This document shows positions 7,338 through 7,741 of a DNA stretch of 7,741 bases, piece by piece. The stretch is from positions 1 through 7,741 of the forward strand of contig CAMLDZ010000137.1 of the NCBI GenBank assembly GCA_946478985.1, in the 5' to 3' direction. Position 1 is the first letter of the stretch, and each line of letters begins with the position of its first letter. Position numbers and translations under genes: made by a program. Under the pieces are notes generated by a model. It ran no database searches. It was not told the origin of the DNA and saw nothing but the letters and a program-made list of their open reading frames with translations. Origin of the DNA: an uncultured Solimonas sp. (lineage in GTDB: Bacteria; Pseudomonadota; Gammaproteobacteria; Nevskiales; Nevskiaceae).

Positions 7338-7445
7338 GGGCTGGCATGGTAGAGCAGCGACGCAGGGCGATGCCGGGTGACGGCGCGGCGCTATGGAATA
7401 ATGGCGAAGATCGCGCGCATGCCTGCGCGACGCCAAAACCCGAAC
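7338..7445. promoter_or_regulatory. Divergent intergenic region, signalling cluster and SCO-like gene
   Basis: This stretch must hold start signals for both directions. For the plus strand, AATAAT (7397-7402) matches the -10 consensus at 5 of 6, but the best -35 candidate (GTGACG, 7377-7382) is only 14 bases away, which is too close. On the minus strand I see no convincing hexamer pair. A hairpin TCGCGC/GCGCGA (7411-7416, 7425-7430) lies just before the chosen SCO start; it would be within the coding region if translation began at ATG 7401. Confidence 0.4.
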
Positions 7446-7741
7446 ATGACTGCCGCCAAGCCTGCCTCGTCCCTCTCCTTCCTCCGCATCGTCGGCATCG
7501 GCCTGTGCGCGCTGCTGGCCGGCCTGCTGGCTGCGCTGTGGACGCACAAACCGGCCACGCAGCAGCTGCAGTCCGGCACGCTGCTGGCCCCGCCACGCGC
7601 GCTGCCGGCATTCACGCTGAGCGATCAGGACGGCGCGGCGTACGACAACGCCCGGCTGCAGGGCCACTGGACGCTGATCTTTCCCGGCTTCACTTCCTGC
7701 CCGGACGTCTGCCCGACCACGCTGGCGCAGCTGCGCGAAGT
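7446..7741 (+). CDS. SCO1/SenC family copper chaperone, 3' end outside window
   Basis: Membrane-anchored thioredoxin-like protein, with 98 complete codons visible before the right edge. A hydrophobic segment near residues 13-32 acts as an uncleaved anchor or signal. A periplasmic linker follows, and then the thioredoxin-fold start WTLIFPGFTSCPDVCPTTL (75-93). C85 and C89 form the CxxxC motif that binds copper in this family. SCO proteins help load copper into cytochrome c oxidase or act as thiol reductases; which applies is not visible. The family's distal copper-binding histidine would be beyond the edge. In-frame ATGs exist at 7401, 7419 and 7446. I chose 7446 because it leaves a short positive N-terminus before the helix, though 7401 has a GGAA just upstream. 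It is divergent from the phosphorelay genes. Confidence 0.92.
   Translation, partial: MTAAKPASSLSFLRIVGIGLCALLAGLLAALWTHKPATQQLQSGTLLAPPRALPAFTLSDQDGAAYDNARLQGHWTLIFPGFTSCPDVCPTTLAQLRE

Noticed and set aside
1..7741. CRISPR arrays, tRNA or rRNA genes, insertion sequences, toxin or phage genes
   Set aside because: I looked for spaced direct repeats, cloverleaf-like segments and transposase or integrase motifs and found none. The window is core genes plus a two-component cluster.

Overview
The window is GC-rich with strong G/C preference at third codon positions. It looks like chromosomal DNA of a high-GC proteobacterium. The order prmB, aroC, HcaT-like transporter and the SCO1/SenC gene fit gamma- or betaproteobacteria. 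I lean towards a gammaproteobacterium but cannot name a genus. I see no tRNA, rRNA, CRISPR array, transposase or sign of recent transfer. Coding is dense, and all but the last gene lie on the minus strand.

On the minus strand, read from right to left, there are two transcription units. The first is a signalling cluster from 7337 down to 2668. It holds a receiver-HPt protein, a CHASE-domain hybrid histidine kinase overlapping it by 13 bases, a 360-base gap, two very small predicted membrane proteins (51 and 31 residues) with good ribosome binding sites, and a NarL/FixJ-type response regulator. It ends at a clear intrinsic terminator (2618-2644). The second is a housekeeping unit from 2604 to the left edge: prmB (ribosomal protein L3 glutamine methyltransferase), aroC (chorismate synthase) and a major facilitator transporter cut by the window edge. 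A plausible sigma-70 promoter for it has its -10 element inside the loop of the preceding terminator. At the right edge, divergent from the signalling cluster, an SCO1/SenC-like gene begins on the plus strand and is cut off.

The most interesting point is in the signalling cluster. The hybrid kinase keeps its transmitter histidine (H378) and receiver aspartate (D672), but its C-terminal HPt-like domain has glutamine (Q803) where the phosphorylated histidine should be. The adjacent protein has the opposite defect: its receiver lacks the acceptor aspartate, while its HPt keeps the histidine (H172). Together they could make one complete relay, H378 to D672 to H172 in trans, then probably D58 of the response regulator. 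This split is inferred from motifs only. The two small membrane proteins between kinase and regulator could be accessory parts of the pathway, but their role is unknown.
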